A stretch of 64,000 nt of DNA. It comes from Stercorarius parasiticus. Lineage: Eukaryota > Chordata > Aves > Charadriiformes > Stercorariidae. Made by a program: the position numbers and the translations under genes. Of this stretch, positions 23,517 to 35,617 are shown piece after piece. The stretch covers positions 575,892 to 639,891 of the forward strand of contig VWZL01000904.1 in the NCBI GenBank assembly GCA_013396915.1. The letters are read 5' to 3'. The notes beneath the pieces were generated by a model, which ran no database searches, was not told where the DNA came from, and saw only the letters and a program-made list of their open reading frames with translations. How positions within the stretch are numbered: the stretch's first letter is position 1; every line of letters begins with the position of its first letter.

Positions 23517-23548
23517 TTATTTTTTATGACTTTTATTTTTTATGACTT
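23517..23548. repeat. Perfect 16-bp tandem duplication
   Basis: TTATTTTTTATGACTT occurs twice without interruption (23517-23532 and 23533-23548). The zero divergence suggests a recent replication-slippage event. Confidence 0.9.
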
Positions 23549-23587
23549 ATGATTTTACTAATGTTTTTCCTCTAAAAGAACTGTTCC

Positions 23588-23655
23588 TATTGGGGGTTTG
23601 GACTAGATGACCTTTAAAGGACTCTTTCAACCCTAACTGTTCTATGGTTCTATGC
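23588..23655 (+). mobile_element. CR1 LINE, 3' terminal fragment
   Basis: TTGGACTAGATGACCTTTAA, then ACTCTTTCAACCC, then TGTTCTATGGTTCTATG is the CR1 3' end, with its terminal repeat, on the + strand. Only about 68 bp remain. Confidence 0.88.
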
Positions 23656-26600
23656 TTGTCTTAAAATTTGAAATCATTAGAATTGCTTTCTGTAACTTTT
23701 GTAAATGGCTGTTCTGCCACAAGAACCTGTTAGAGCTTCCCACTACGCCCATGGAATTTGAGCTGGAATTTAAAATGGGAAACTTCTCCTGTGCTGAATT
23801 CAGAGCAAAATAAAAATTAAAACTTTAAACTAACACTTGTGTCCTGCCATTCTCTGTGATTTGTATTAAATCTGATTTAACTGCTACCAATATGTGTCTT
23901 GTGATAGCTAGTCAGACTAGCTCTTATAAAACATTGTCACATGTGGTATTTGGTATAGGACTATTTGCATGCTGAAATGCATGTAAATGTTCAATTATAA
24001 TTAAGATGCTCTCATTTCAAGCAAAATGTAGAAAGAGCTCAATGGTAGGATGACGAGAATACGAATAGAGTTTTAAGTGTCTCGTTTGCAGGAAGAATAT
24101 TAGTGTTGATGGAGACAAGGGGAGTTGTTTATATTTTAAATAAGACACGTGGCCAACAGTCAGAAGACCTGCATCCTTCTGGTTCAGCTGGTGCTGGTAT
24201 GAGCCTTACGGAATGGTATCCTCTCTCTTCTTTACCCTTCGTTTACATTGTAAAGTATTGCGGGTAACAGCTTTCTCTCATTACTCATTTGTACAGTACC
24301 CAGCATGCTAAGACTGTTTAGTGCCTTAGAATATTAGAGTAACAGAAATATTAAAGGAGAAAATACAATAGAAATACTACAGAAGCATGCAACTTGAAAC
24401 GTCAATGATTGAATAGCCATCCAAATACACAGCTAAGGCGATAAGTTTAAATCTAGACTTTTTTCTTTTTAATATAAAATCTTGCCTTGATGGTTTGTGT
24501 TTAAAACAAAAATCAAAACAACCCAAACAAACCCAAAAGAAGACCTGTAAGGAATTGTCACTGGCTCTCCTCTTCTTTCATCCCTACTGTTTCCCAATCG
24601 CTACCATTGTAAGAGAATTCTCTTCGGGATTTTTTTACCTATTCCAGCAACTCATTGTTCACTGCTTGCTTTTTTTTTTGCCTGTTTTATTTTTTTGTAT
24701 GCCTCTTCTCTCCGCGTTGTCCCATCCTACTCCTTGCTTGGTTCACAAAATATTTCATTTTGTAGGCTATCAAAAGCACTCATATTTTGAGACTGAATTT
24801 TACTTCCCGACAGGCTTGACTGTATTCCATCAGATCTCAACATCTAAGGATGTCTGATTTTTATGGTTAGTTATGCAAGTTGTGGATCGTACCCCTGTTT
24901 TTTCATCCCTAATTGCAGCTTTTAGAGATGATTCAGCACAATACTTAAATAGTACTTGTACACTTAAAGGCTTTGCTGAGTTTTGACATGGAACATGAGC
25001 CACAAATGCAAGTGAATGGGGGAGAAAAGCAGCAATTCCACCCTTTGAAACATAGGTAGATGACTGTCGTGAAAAACTGCTGGTCTGGGGTTCTGTTTTG
25101 TTTTTCCCTGCAAAAAGCCTTTTTTTGTGAGACATGGCTGTTGCATCGATTCAAGTGCATATGACAGAGTTGTACTAGATGTGATCAGTTTTTTCCACTA
25201 ACCAGGTACTTCTACTTGTTTTGGAGGTACGCTTCTGACACTAAAAACATCTCTTTTTAGACATGTAAGAAGCTTCTTGTGTGCCATCATCCTCTGTAAA
25301 GCCACTGCTTCCATTATAGTAATCTTTTTGAAAACTATCTAGTCTTCAGCTACTGCTCTAAGTTTAAGTAAACAGGATTTTCAGTTTCTTCTAAGACAAA
25401 TTACAGTCTTATCAATATGTATTTGCATGTTTTACCTTTCCCAATTATTTGAGAGCTGGAGGACTACCCTCTTCCATTGTCAATCCTTTGTTAGAAAGGA
25501 ATAAGCAGTTGATGTAGTATCTTGGGTTTAAATACAACATTTTTATGATAACATTTATGCTAGTGTCTTGTTGGCAGTAAAATATATGACTGTTTGCCAT
25601 TATTAATATATTGAGGAAAGCAGCACAAAAATATTATGTAAAGTATGTTAATTCTTTTAAGAATTGTCCTTGTTTTCTATAATCACAGCTGTAACTGTTT
25701 TTTTTTCCTGTGCGTGATAATGTGGATAAAAACAAATCTTGCAGCATATTATAAATGGCAATGAAACATTTTGAGAAAGTCATCTGGATCTCATTTGGTT
25801 GTGGAATTGTTATTCTAGTCTGTGGTCCCTACTGTGAACTTCACTGCTGTGAACATGAATAAGAAGCAAAATAGTGAAGTGTTTGTCATCTAGAAGGAGC
25901 ACCAAGAACATCAGATTGTGTGCTTTAACTATCTTTCACATGCTACTGGTGCAAAAATCGTCTTGAATTCGATATTAGTTATAGTTAAGAGACTTGCTGT
26001 AGTGATTTGTTGTATTTCTGTAAAGAGAAAAGGTGGTATTATCTGCATTAGCTGATGTACTTAGTGTGTGCTTCATGTTCATGAAACGCATGTTAAATTA
26101 TTTCAGCGTTTTCCTAGGTAAATGGGAGGAACAAGACTTGATTTGTGCAGTTCTTTATGGCAGTTTTTAATATTTGAATTTGTACTTGATGCAGCTTGGA
26201 AATTTTTGAAGATTGAAAGGTTTCAGTAAAAACACTAGATATTAAAGTATCTCAATACTTTAATTGTACATTCAGCACATTCAGGTTATGTTTTTAGTCT
26301 ATGGGAAGTTCTAGCAAGTCTGACAGCACAAACCAAATTGAAGGATCTAGGTTAAATTGGTTGTAGAGGAAGAAATACATTGTTCTATTCTGTGTCCATG
26401 ACTAAGATGACTTGTATAATTAGCATTAATTGGTATGGACATCAGATTTGATATCTTACCGTTCCCTAGAATTGTATGGGTTTTGTTAAATAGTTTTGCT
26501 GCTTTAATTCAGTTCGGGGGAGCTTTAATAACCCTAACGAAAATATATGGAATAAATACAGTTTCAAAAGCTACTGCTATGAACCTGTATTTTTTTCTGG

Positions 26601-28847
26601 TTATGTTTCTTCTGCGCTGAAGACTTTTGAGCCACCATTGCAATCACTTATTTTGTGATCTGGCCATGATAGTTTTAAGTACAACAAACCTGCTTTTAGG
26701 TGTCTCTTGTAAAGCATGTAATAGCTTAATTTTACAAATCTGAGCTCTTGCAGGAGTTCATAGGAAAAAGGATTATTGGGGTCCTGGTCCTTTGTTCGTG
26801 TTAATGCTGATGTAAGTGTCTATATCATGTGTTTTTACCAGGTGAATGGTGGTTAAACAGCATGATTGGAACTAGTATTTGTTATATAATAAATGCTGAT
26901 GGTTATATATTGATATAACTTCTTTGAAGTTAAAACAATTATTGTTTATAGGATGTTGAGATAGGAGTTGAAGACAGGTTTCTGAGTTATTAAAATATTT
27001 CAAATCCCTTTTTTCATTTCAGTCTTTTGAATTTTATCATAAAATGCTTTTAATACCTGCCCATACCTTTACTTAAAATTATCTTTAAAATCGCGTTAGC
27101 AATTTTTGGCATAAATCTCTCTAGCTCTTCAGCTGTTCAAAGCCTGCTGGCATTGATGAGAATTGATACTATTGTTTCCTCTCTAGTAAATTCAACTTCT
27201 GTTATATCAGTCTGCAGAAAAATTACATCAGAGTCTGTGTTTTGTGATAACATTTTGTTCAAACCACTTCTAAAAATTTTTAGTTGTTTATGCCTACCAG
27301 TCTCTACTTCTCTGTGTTCCCCTTCACGGTTTTGCTCTGCCCTGGCTTTCATTGTTTTCATCTTCTGGGTTGTCCATTTCTGTTATACCCCCAGAAATCC
27401 TTCAAGTTCAGTTCTCGTGAAGTATGCAGAATTTACTTTTTCTTCTCCATCATCCTTCCCTTAGGAATTCCATTAATGCTTCATATAACACTTCCAGATT
27501 TGTAAACCGAATAAGGTGTTTCCAATTTTAGTACAAAATGAACTTGGTAAAATTACAATTGGGAGGTTGAACCTTGGCTTTAAACTTGCTAGTGGCTGCA
27601 CTGCTGTTCTAGAGATTTTTTGTGTGGATGGCTAGCTTAATTGGATACAATGAACAGCCGAAGTAAAGGCTCATTTAAACTAAGTTTTCTTGGTTGCCAG
27701 CAATAAGTAAACTTGTGTTTATCTGGGATTATAAGGATTGAGCTGTTCTGACGATCTACCAAAACATCTTTAAATACTAGACAAAACCTTTGTTTGAAAC
27801 TGGATTTCATAACTTTGATTGGGCTGCCTTAAACACAAACATGCACACATGTAATTTGAACCGTTCGTGGGAGAGAGCTCAATTCATTCGTGCTTGAATG
27901 CCATCAAAATTGTTAAGACTTAATTACATCTGCCTGTAACTTAGTTTCTGCCCCTGCTTTGAAGACCATTCTAACCGATTCAACATGCTAAATCTTCTTT
28001 TTTGCTGTGTAGATATAGAGGAAGAAAAATGCACATATGGGGAAACGGTATTTCCTGCTAAGCAAAATATGGTAGTAAAAATAATTCTATTGCGTTGTTT
28101 GAATTAGTCTTTAAAAAAAACACTTTTAATTAAACTAGTACCCCTTGACTTCATTAAAGGCTTCATATGAATTTTGTTTGCTTCTGTAGGTTACCAGTCT
28201 AATTTGAAGCCCAACATCTGATTTATTTTATTTTTAAAATCTACTGTTGCAGAGAGAGATGCAACCCTGAGCTATGCAGGTGCAGTAGGTTAGCTTGCAC
28301 ATAACTGCTATGTTTTCTTCTTGGCTCTTAGAGCGGCACAATGTTTTTCAGTCTTTGCCAGTTCCTCTCAGTAAGGCTTACCCAGAAAATGTTCTGCATC
28401 ATGCTGACTTCTGTTCTTTCTTGTCTCATTCCTAGAGAGGAGATGCTGCTTCGTTCTATGTCTCTGAGCCAGACTGGATGTAGCAAAACTGATGAGCTCA
28501 GATGGCTGTGTTCAACCAAGATGACCTCCCTTAGTCGTTAGTAGTCACCGATCTCAAAGGCAGTGTAGTTAGGTGTAATAATAGTCTGTTTTGATCATGA
28601 TGGAGGCTAAAGCTGGGATCCTGGTATATAAAAGGTCACTTGTTACCACAGAAGATGTCTTAGCACAAGAGAGTGTTAAATACTGCTACAGTTCAGGTTT
28701 GTAGCAGAGAGTGTATCCTTCTCAAGGCTACCGTACAGTTTGTGGAGGAGGCTTATTTTTTGTGTGATTGTCATGGATATGCTTGTATACTATCTTAAAT
28801 TTTATTTCAAATCCTTATGTTAGAACATGCTCAAGTGACCGTAAGTC
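23656..28847. other. Non-coding stretch, no gene recognised
   Basis: A MIR-like SINE lies near the left end (listed separately). The rest is AT-rich with scattered homopolymers. Frames at 24495-24857, 24830-25135 and 27153-27464 are rich in F, S and L from poly(T)/poly(CT) composition and show no domain. Confidence 0.55.
24151..24308 (+). mobile_element. MIR-like SINE relic with a GTACAGTACC tail
   Basis: AACAGTCAGAAGACCTGCAT corresponds to the MIR AGTCAGGAGACCTGGG block. CTTCTGGTTCAGCTGGTGC, TATCCTCTCTC and TTTACATTGTAAAG follow in the order of the MIR core and the CCTCTCTGTGCC...CATCTGTAAAA block. The end, CATTTGTACAGTACCCAGCA, resembles the TTTGTACAGCGCCTAGCA terminus common to old amniote CORE-SINEs. 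The assignment is by eye. Confidence 0.5.
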
Positions 28848-28910
28848 ATCAAATCATGGAATGGTTTGGGTTAGAAGGGACCTTAAAGATCATGTAGTTC
28901 TAGCCCCCAA
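28848..28910 (-). mobile_element. CR1 LINE, 3' terminal fragment
   Basis: ATCAAATCATGGAATGGTTTG, then GGTTAGAAGGGACCTTAAAG, then ATCATGTAGTTCTAGCCCCC is the reverse complement of a CR1 3' end. It is truncated after about 60 bp. Confidence 0.9.
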
Positions 28911-30185
28911 ATAAATAGTTAATTATGAGAACATGCTCCTATCTCTTGCAGGCTGGGACATGGTGTGTGATAGTATTTCTGCCTCTGGTCTGCTGCAATG
29001 AGATGCAGGTCAGTTCTGGTTTATTCTGCAGAAAGTGGTTGCAGTCATTCAAATACTTTGTGCTTGTATTTGTCTGGCTTATGGGGCAATAATGGGACCT
29101 ACTGTTCCCCATTTACTAGGGATGAATCCTTTTTCTGGATAAATGTAATGGTTTTTTTGGTTCATCTTTCTATATTTTTTTTAAACATCAATAAATACAT
29201 GTATAAAGCTGATCTCATACCTTTTAATTTATTGCAAATACTTGCAAAATAAATGGTTTTATTTTTACACTTGATTTGTAAAATGGGACCTGTGTTATGT
29301 TTTCTGAAGTTAGTTTTCCTTTTCTGCAGAAGAAAGATTGCTCCACACTTACAACTTTCAGTCTTCAGCTTTCATATTTACTGTGACACTGGAACAGACA
29401 TTGCTGCTGCTGTGTTTGAGAAGCTCTCTGGTGTTTTAAAGTTTAGAATTAGAAGTTACTCTTATGTTAAATTTCTTTTGTGCATCCCAGACTAATTAAG
29501 AATCCATTAACATGAACTGCTTTGCCACTTTTTATTGGTCATGAGCCTTGAGGTGTAGAATAAAATCCTTGAAATTTATTTCACCTTCTAACTGGAGTGT
29601 TTAGGGAATAATCACTTCTGAAGTAAAATTCCAATAAATGGTAATTCAGTACTTAGAGACTGAGTACACATATATTTCACTACATTGTAATATATGTAAC
29701 CTGTGAACTCTGCATTAGTGTGTTTGCTTCTACTTTGATCCCACTTTGTTATTTGTGTGTATGTATACTTATATAAAATCTTTCTCATACTGGGTGGGAC
29801 TCTTTTACTTGTTCTGTTGCAGTAAAATATCTGGAAGCAAAACTTTATCTTAATGTTTTTAGTCCTCACTCAGTGTTTTAAAGGGAATAGCCCTACAAGT
29901 TCCATGTGGGAAATATCCATAAATATCACATAATTAATTAAAGAAAATGGAAGTATAGTAGGAGGTGTGCTTGCTGCCCTTCCTACTGCGTTATTAAAGT
30001 AATGCTCAGCATTTTTGTCCTTATAGCTGGTAGAGCCCTGAGCCTTATGTGGCTTTTCAGTCAATACGGATTTGCAGAGCAGTGTAGATAGGGGATTCCT
30101 TTAGCATCAGTTTAAAAACCCAGAAATCCTCGAAGAAAACAAATCTACTTCCATTAATTTTTCAGTCTTTGGACACTAAGCAATT

Positions 30186-30201
30186 GAGAGAGAGAGAGAG
30201 A
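30186..30201. repeat. (GA)8 microsatellite
   Basis: Eight perfect GA units flanked by CAATT and TCAGTTG. No associated element was recognised. Confidence 0.95.
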
Positions 30202-31639
30202 TCAGTTGTGGAGAACTGATACTGCTGTGTCATACAATCTGGGAATTAACAAGTAATTCACTTCAGTTAAGCTGAAGTCAGATGCATTCTTAAAGTTCTT
30301 CATGCTCTCTAGTCAGACTTGAGGACAGGCTTCTTTCTTCCTCTTGGGTACTTCCTGCTGTGGTAGAAGATGTTATATTGTTGAATGCTAGAGTACACTT
30401 CCAGTAACATATAGCAGCTGTAAAGATTGGATACTGTTCTGTAGCTAAACTAAATTTAAAAAAACTCCACAACAGAACCCAAACAAAAAACACCCTCAAC
30501 ACCTCCTCCCTCAACAAAGCCCCCAAAACTTGAAGTCATTTATTGCTTTAAAGAAACTGAAGTAACATCTGCAATATAGTAATCACCCAAGTAATGCTTA
30601 GGTACTCATCATAAATTTAGTTTGTGGAAATCATCCATTGATTGTAATTGAGCATAATGGACATACTTTCCAATGGCCTTATTTCCTATTTTTAGAATTA
30701 CTTTCCATAAAGTCATCTACATCTTTTCTTTGCCTGAGGTGTAAATGTTTAGTAATTTGATATTTGTCACCTGAGTTATTAAATTTAATAGTATTGTTTG
30801 TGGGTAAAAAAGTGGATTATGGATTGAAAGGTTACTGGCGTTGTGGGGTAAAGGCAGGAGGTAATCAGGATGCCTTTTCTCCCTAACCAGTCTGATCACA
30901 GTCGGGGAAAAGAGAGGATGCTCCATTGTCCCTGGGGTACCTCAGTTTCTACCTGAGGCTACAAAATCAGGTGCTGTGGGGACCTTGTCCTGTGAAGTAC
31001 ACAACCCCCTCAAGTGAACCCCCTCTCTCTCTCCCAGGACTCAGTGAGACTTTTACATTGGCTTAATATTTGACACTCCAAAACGCTACAGATTTTTTTT
31101 TGTCAACTGAGCCAGACTCCTACGGGTGGAGGAGGAGACTTGAAAAGGAGGCTCACAGTAACCACATAGCCTGTGACTAGTCTCTAATATTAATCAGGCT
31201 TCTAGGTAGGATATGCTTTGGAAGTCTGCAGTAGCTCACAGCATTTCTTCAGAAACTGGTGGGTGCTGTCAGTAGTAGTCAGTGTCTCTTTTTGTTATAG
31301 CTAAGGGTTCTTGTTTTTCTTTAATGAAAACAACAGAGCAAACCACACCCACTAAAAATTCTTTGACTCCACTGCCTTCGTTGTCCTTCCTGTTCCATTT
31401 GTTTGCATGCATTCACTACCTCTTCTATTTTCCATGCATTTACGCTCTGGCTCTGTGAATTGTTACTGATTTTCCTTTCCCAGTAGAGCTTTTAATTTTG
31501 TAGGATAGGGTCTGGAGCTGTCCTTGCCGTGGAATCCTCTGGAGACAAAAAGCAATGAGAGCAGGATCATCAACCTCCTGTTTGAAATGGGAGTGAAGGG
31601 CTTTTCCCTCCCATTACCTGGCTCCTTTCTGGAAAGAGA

Positions 31640-32200
31640 GGAGGAAAATAAGAAAAGGAGATTTCTGCCGTGACCACAGCTGCTACCGCTGCTGTCATGA
31701 TCGTTTAATTGCTGTGGCCACTCTTACTGCCAGCACATGAGAGTAATTAATACTGATGAGAGAAGATCAAAGATGTGAAGTGCATACCCTGCTTTACATA
31801 TCTCCATGCAGAATAGATAAATCAAAATGAGAACTCAGCAGAATTAGGCAAAAACAACTTGCTGCTCTTGGCTTAGTTCTTGGAATGTCAAACTTGGATG
31901 CTTTTTGTTTCAAACATGACTTGAAAGCATCATATACTGTAATATGGCAGAAGTAAATTATTAATGTAAACAAAGCTCTTTGCTGCTTCTAAAGCATCTC
32001 TCACATAAAACTGCACTGCTGGCTCTCAAGGCCAGCAAAGGCACACTAATCCTACAATAAATTACTTCCTCAAACTGTTGGATTATATCAAAGGTCCAAT
32101 TGGAAGCCATCATTGCTCTCTGCTCCAGTGTTAATGTATCAGTTTTTCCGTTAATTGCATGATGGCTGTTAATTTAATCTACAACAGATCAATGGTAGTG
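31640..32200. promoter_or_regulatory. Candidate conserved non-coding (enhancer-like) block
   Basis: This repeat-free, complex-looking sequence contains many developmental transcription-factor core sites. Homeodomain-type: TTTAATTG (31704-31711), TAATTA (31744-31749), TTAATTGCAT (32151-32160) and TTAATTTAAT (32169-32178). TCF/LEF-type: AGATCAAAG (31764-31772) and ATCAAAGG (32087-32094). One exact forkhead-type TGTAAACA (31965-31972). Two inverted repeats are present: TGCTGGC/GCCAGCA (32017-32023 and 32031-32037) and AGCCATCAT/ATGATGGCT (32105-32113 and 32159-32167). The frames are full of stops. Each motif alone is expected by chance in AT-rich DNA, so the call rests on density and texture only. 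Confidence 0.25.
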
Positions 32201-34912
32201 AACTACGGAGTATGTTATTTCTGTTGAGTAGTAAGTGAATGGGATGTTTGAACTAGCTCAGGGTTCTGTTGAAAAGGACAGCAATTGATTGATGTGGAAA
32301 AAATGAAGGGGAGAATAGCCCTGCAAAACACGTGCAAGTCTTTTTACCCTTTCTACCCTTTTCTGATAGTTCATTAAAGTTATGGTCATGATGTCTGTAG
32401 CATTCATGCAGATTTCTGTGAAATCATCCCTGACAATCTAGGGGATTGCAAAAATTAAATGCTGTTTGCTGGTTTTTAAAAGTATGCTGTCTGTTCTGCC
32501 CAACTTTTCTGACCAACTCCTCTATTTTCTGATGTAGGAAAAAAAAAAAATATCTATCGTAACTATCTTCCCATGACTCAAAATCCCAAATGACAACAAT
32601 GAGCTGAAAAATCCATTTGATGAACTGTAGCTCAGTTGTTTATGCATCCTGTTGGCAGGTTTGGTTTCAGGCCCCTAGAAATCTTAGATTTTTTTTTTTT
32701 CCTGTGATTATTTTTTTTAATGAACCCTCATCAATAGGAATGCAAACAGTCTGAGATATTTAGGTACAGGATTTAATGGCTGCTACCAAAAGAGTTGTAG
32801 CTGACGTTTCCGTTTCCTCCTTGTATCAAAAGATTACTATTGGTTTGCATTTGAAAATTCCAATTACTGTCTAATGTATTATCAGCTAGGTTATGTGTGG
32901 CACTTAATATAATGAAGTTTTGAACACGTCTTCCAACTCTTGCATACAAGAATTTTGATTCTGATAAGGTATTACCTTCTCTTTGCACTCTGAAACAGGA
33001 AGTTAGAGGAATTTACTGAGATTTCTGATACAGAGCTGACAAACAGGAATTTATTATTAGGAGGGGGCTGGGAGCCTCTTCCATGAAGTCTTGGTGAGCT
33101 GTTGTGAAAGGTTACTGTGGTAATAATACTAGCTGTGTACCTGTCTGGCCAGAGACAGCAGATCAGAGTGCCAGCTGCCTTTTGGTATGGATGAAGAAGC
33201 AGTAAAGTATAGGTAGTTCAAGAGTTGAAAAAAGATCTCTTTCAAGCTGTGGCACCTTCATACGTAAACCTTATTCTCTTTGACTGTCAACAGGAATTTG
33301 GATAAAGGAAGGTAGGAGAACACAACATTGTTTTAACTAGTGTTGCCACAGAAGGTTTTTTTTCTTACATTTTCTTACATTTTATGTTTCTCTTTGAAGA
33401 TGACTTAAACATTGGAGGAATTCAAATGGGTACCAGTTTGAGAAAACAGAAAGAATGTATAATATTTAGGCCATGACTGAAACATTTTGCTCTTGTATTT
33501 TGTAAAAACTTGTAATAAATGTATAGAAATGTTTGCAGGAGACCTGATGCTGTTTTAATATTTGTCAAATATGTGTGCAAAGGGAATAGAGGAGTCTTAC
33601 AGTACGCTTATTTTCAGTATGGTAGTAGTCTTTAACACTGTCTAAAAGCATATATACTTTGTTCTCAGAATTCACTGATTGTCAAATCTGATTGCTTTAA
33701 ATTAGACTCATCGTTTAGAGGTTGATGTGAGACAAGCAACATTTTTTACTGTTAGGAAGATCTTCAAGAATTCTGGGAACTACATAAATGTCATTAGCTG
33801 TATAGGGAGCATCTAATGTCTTAAGTTGAATAAGAATTGCTATCACTCACATTACTAGGCAGTGGAGGCTGGTGTTAAAAAGACTATTTCAAAATGGAGG
33901 TGCATCACACTGCAGTAATGGATGCATTTGACAAATGGGTTTGAAGTTAACTTGAATAAAAAAAATTTATTAATCTCCCAGCAACTTCTGGTTACTTATT
34001 AAGATTACTTGCTTTTCTTCTCCTTTGCCTTTCTGTCTTAATGTGAAAAGCTTTCAAAGCAGTAGGTTGGATGCTTAAAGTGTAGTAGGTTTGGGAAAGC
34101 CTGCATGATAATCCTGTCCACAGCAGGAATATTCCCTTGATATTTCTGACTTGGCTTTCTCTCCTTTTGAATCACTTAGCAGAGAAGCAACACTGCTGAT
34201 CAAGTGTAACTGTACAAAAGGAGTGTAGAGAAAGGAGAGAATATTGGTTATCAGTATCATCACCAGAACCAGGAGCACTGATTAGCATGCCCAGTAGTGG
34301 TTATCCCTTGACAACTGTCCTCCCAACTTACACTTCAGATATCATGCCTCTTCAGGACAAAACAAGAGATCTTGCAAGACCGTCTCACTTCTTTTGCCAC
34401 AGTGTAGCTGAATGCATGCTTATTTTGTGGGTTAGTTAATCATGTGCTTCATTTGGTCAATAAATTTTCCTGACAACGAAAATTGAGACTGAGCAGCCAT
34501 TTTGTTTGTCTCAAAAATATTCATTATTAAAAGTTGAGTTTATTCCCGTCTTGCACCTGTGATACCTGTACATTCTAGTGTGGTTAGTACTTAAGGCTAA
34601 CAGACCTTATGTCAACAGACAGATTGTCTTTCCCTGGTTGGGTCTCTGACTGGATCAAAAGAATGGTATCCTTAGGAGACACTATGCTGAGAATGCTGTA
34701 GCTTTGACCTGCATTCTCATTAGGCTGTTATTAAATAAAATTGTGGCCTGCCATTTCCTTTCAATGTTTATTACTCATTCGTCTCATAGCAAAGTCACTC
34801 ATATTTATCTGGTTTTCTGTCTGGTTTTGAGTGGATATACAATTTGGTAAAAGGAGCCTGTTTGTACAGAAATGTACAGGTTTTTTGACTTCTAGCTGTG
34901 CTTTCTTCAAAG

Positions 34913-35617
34913 ATCACAGAATCACAGGAAAGCAGAGGCTGGAAGACACTGCTGGAGATCAGCTAATCCAATCCCTCTGCCCAAAGCAGGGTCAACTATA
35001 GCATGTTGCTCAGGGCTGTGGTCCACTGGGTTTTGATCATTTCCAAGCATGGAGACTACATAACCACTCTGAGCAGCCTGTTCCAATCTCACAGTGAAGT
35101 GTTTCCATATGTATTTCAGTTTATGCTTATCACTGGGAACCACTGAGAAGAGTCTGGCTCCATCATTGTTATGCACTACTGCAAAACTGGGTATTTGTAC
35201 ACATGGATAAGGTCCCCCTCTGAGCATTTCCTCCTCTAGGCTAAACAGTCCCAGCTCTCTCTGCCTCTCCTCATACATCAGGTGTTCCAAGCCCTTTATC
35301 TTCATGGCCCTCTGCCAGATTCACTCCCAAGGGTCTGTATCTCTCTGGAGAACCCCAGCAGCAGTTGGACTAGATGATCATTGTAGGTCTCTTCCAACTG
35401 AAATATCTTCTCCCCTTGTACTGACCCTGGTACTCCAGATGTGTCTCACCTCCCTTGACCTGCTGGCAGTGCTCTTCCTCATGCAGCCCAGGATGCTATG
35501 GGTCTTCTTTGCAGCAAGGGCACATTGCTGACTCGTGTTCACTAGGACCCTCAGGTTCTCTTCTGGAAAGCTGCTTTCTAACCAGTTAGCCCCCAGCCTC
35601 TACTGGTGTAGGTATAC
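34913..35617 (-). mobile_element. CR1 LINE, 3' half, interrupted by another CR1
   Basis: It starts with ATCACAGAATCACAGGAAAG and AGGCTGGAAGACACTGC, the reverse complement of a CR1 3' end. The 3' UTR (CCAAAGCAGGGTCAACTATA, GTTGCTCAGGGC, GAGCAGCCTGTTCCA) follows, then the end of ORF2. The minus-strand frame from 35305 reads LEHLMYEERQRELGLFSLEE, the conserved CR1 ORF2 C-terminal motif, but it runs on only as degenerate sequence. After an interruption at 35349-35407 the ORF2 antisense resumes (CTTGTACTGACC, GGTACTCCAGATGTG, CAGCAAGGGCACATTGCTGA) and ends near CCCCCAGCCTCTACTGGTG. It is a decayed, non-functional copy. Confidence 0.9.
35349..35407 (+). mobile_element. CR1 3' tail nested in the opposite-strand CR1
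   Basis: AACCCCAGCAGCAGTTGGAC, then TAGATGATCATTGTAGGTC, then TCTTCCAACTGAAATATCT is a + strand CR1 3' end. It splits the antisense CR1 text exactly where the host consensus would read continuously from CTGTATCTCTC to CTTGTACTG. A short TATCT flanks both edges (35338-35342 and 35404-35408) and may be what is left of a target-site duplication. The insertion post-dates the host copy. Confidence 0.8.

Larger units (their letters stand above)
20107..23587. other. Non-coding stretch, no gene recognised
   Basis: Unique-looking AT-rich sequence. It contains an exact octamer site ATTTGCAT (22114-22121, within ATTATTTGCATAATCAT), a 19-bp direct repeat (22279-22326) and a 16-bp tandem duplication (23517-23548). 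Overlapping open frames at 22922-23265 on both strands lack any family resemblance. Confidence 0.55.
28911..34912. other. Non-coding stretch, no gene recognised
   Basis: No exon or nameable interspersed repeat. It contains a (GA)8 microsatellite and a motif-rich block at 31640-32200 that could be a conserved non-coding element (both listed separately). Frames on either strand stay below 90 codons. Confidence 0.55.

Noticed and set aside
34922..35305. 127-codon frame on the minus strand
   Set aside because: This is the end of CR1 ORF2 followed by decayed 3' UTR, part of a dead LINE and not a host gene.
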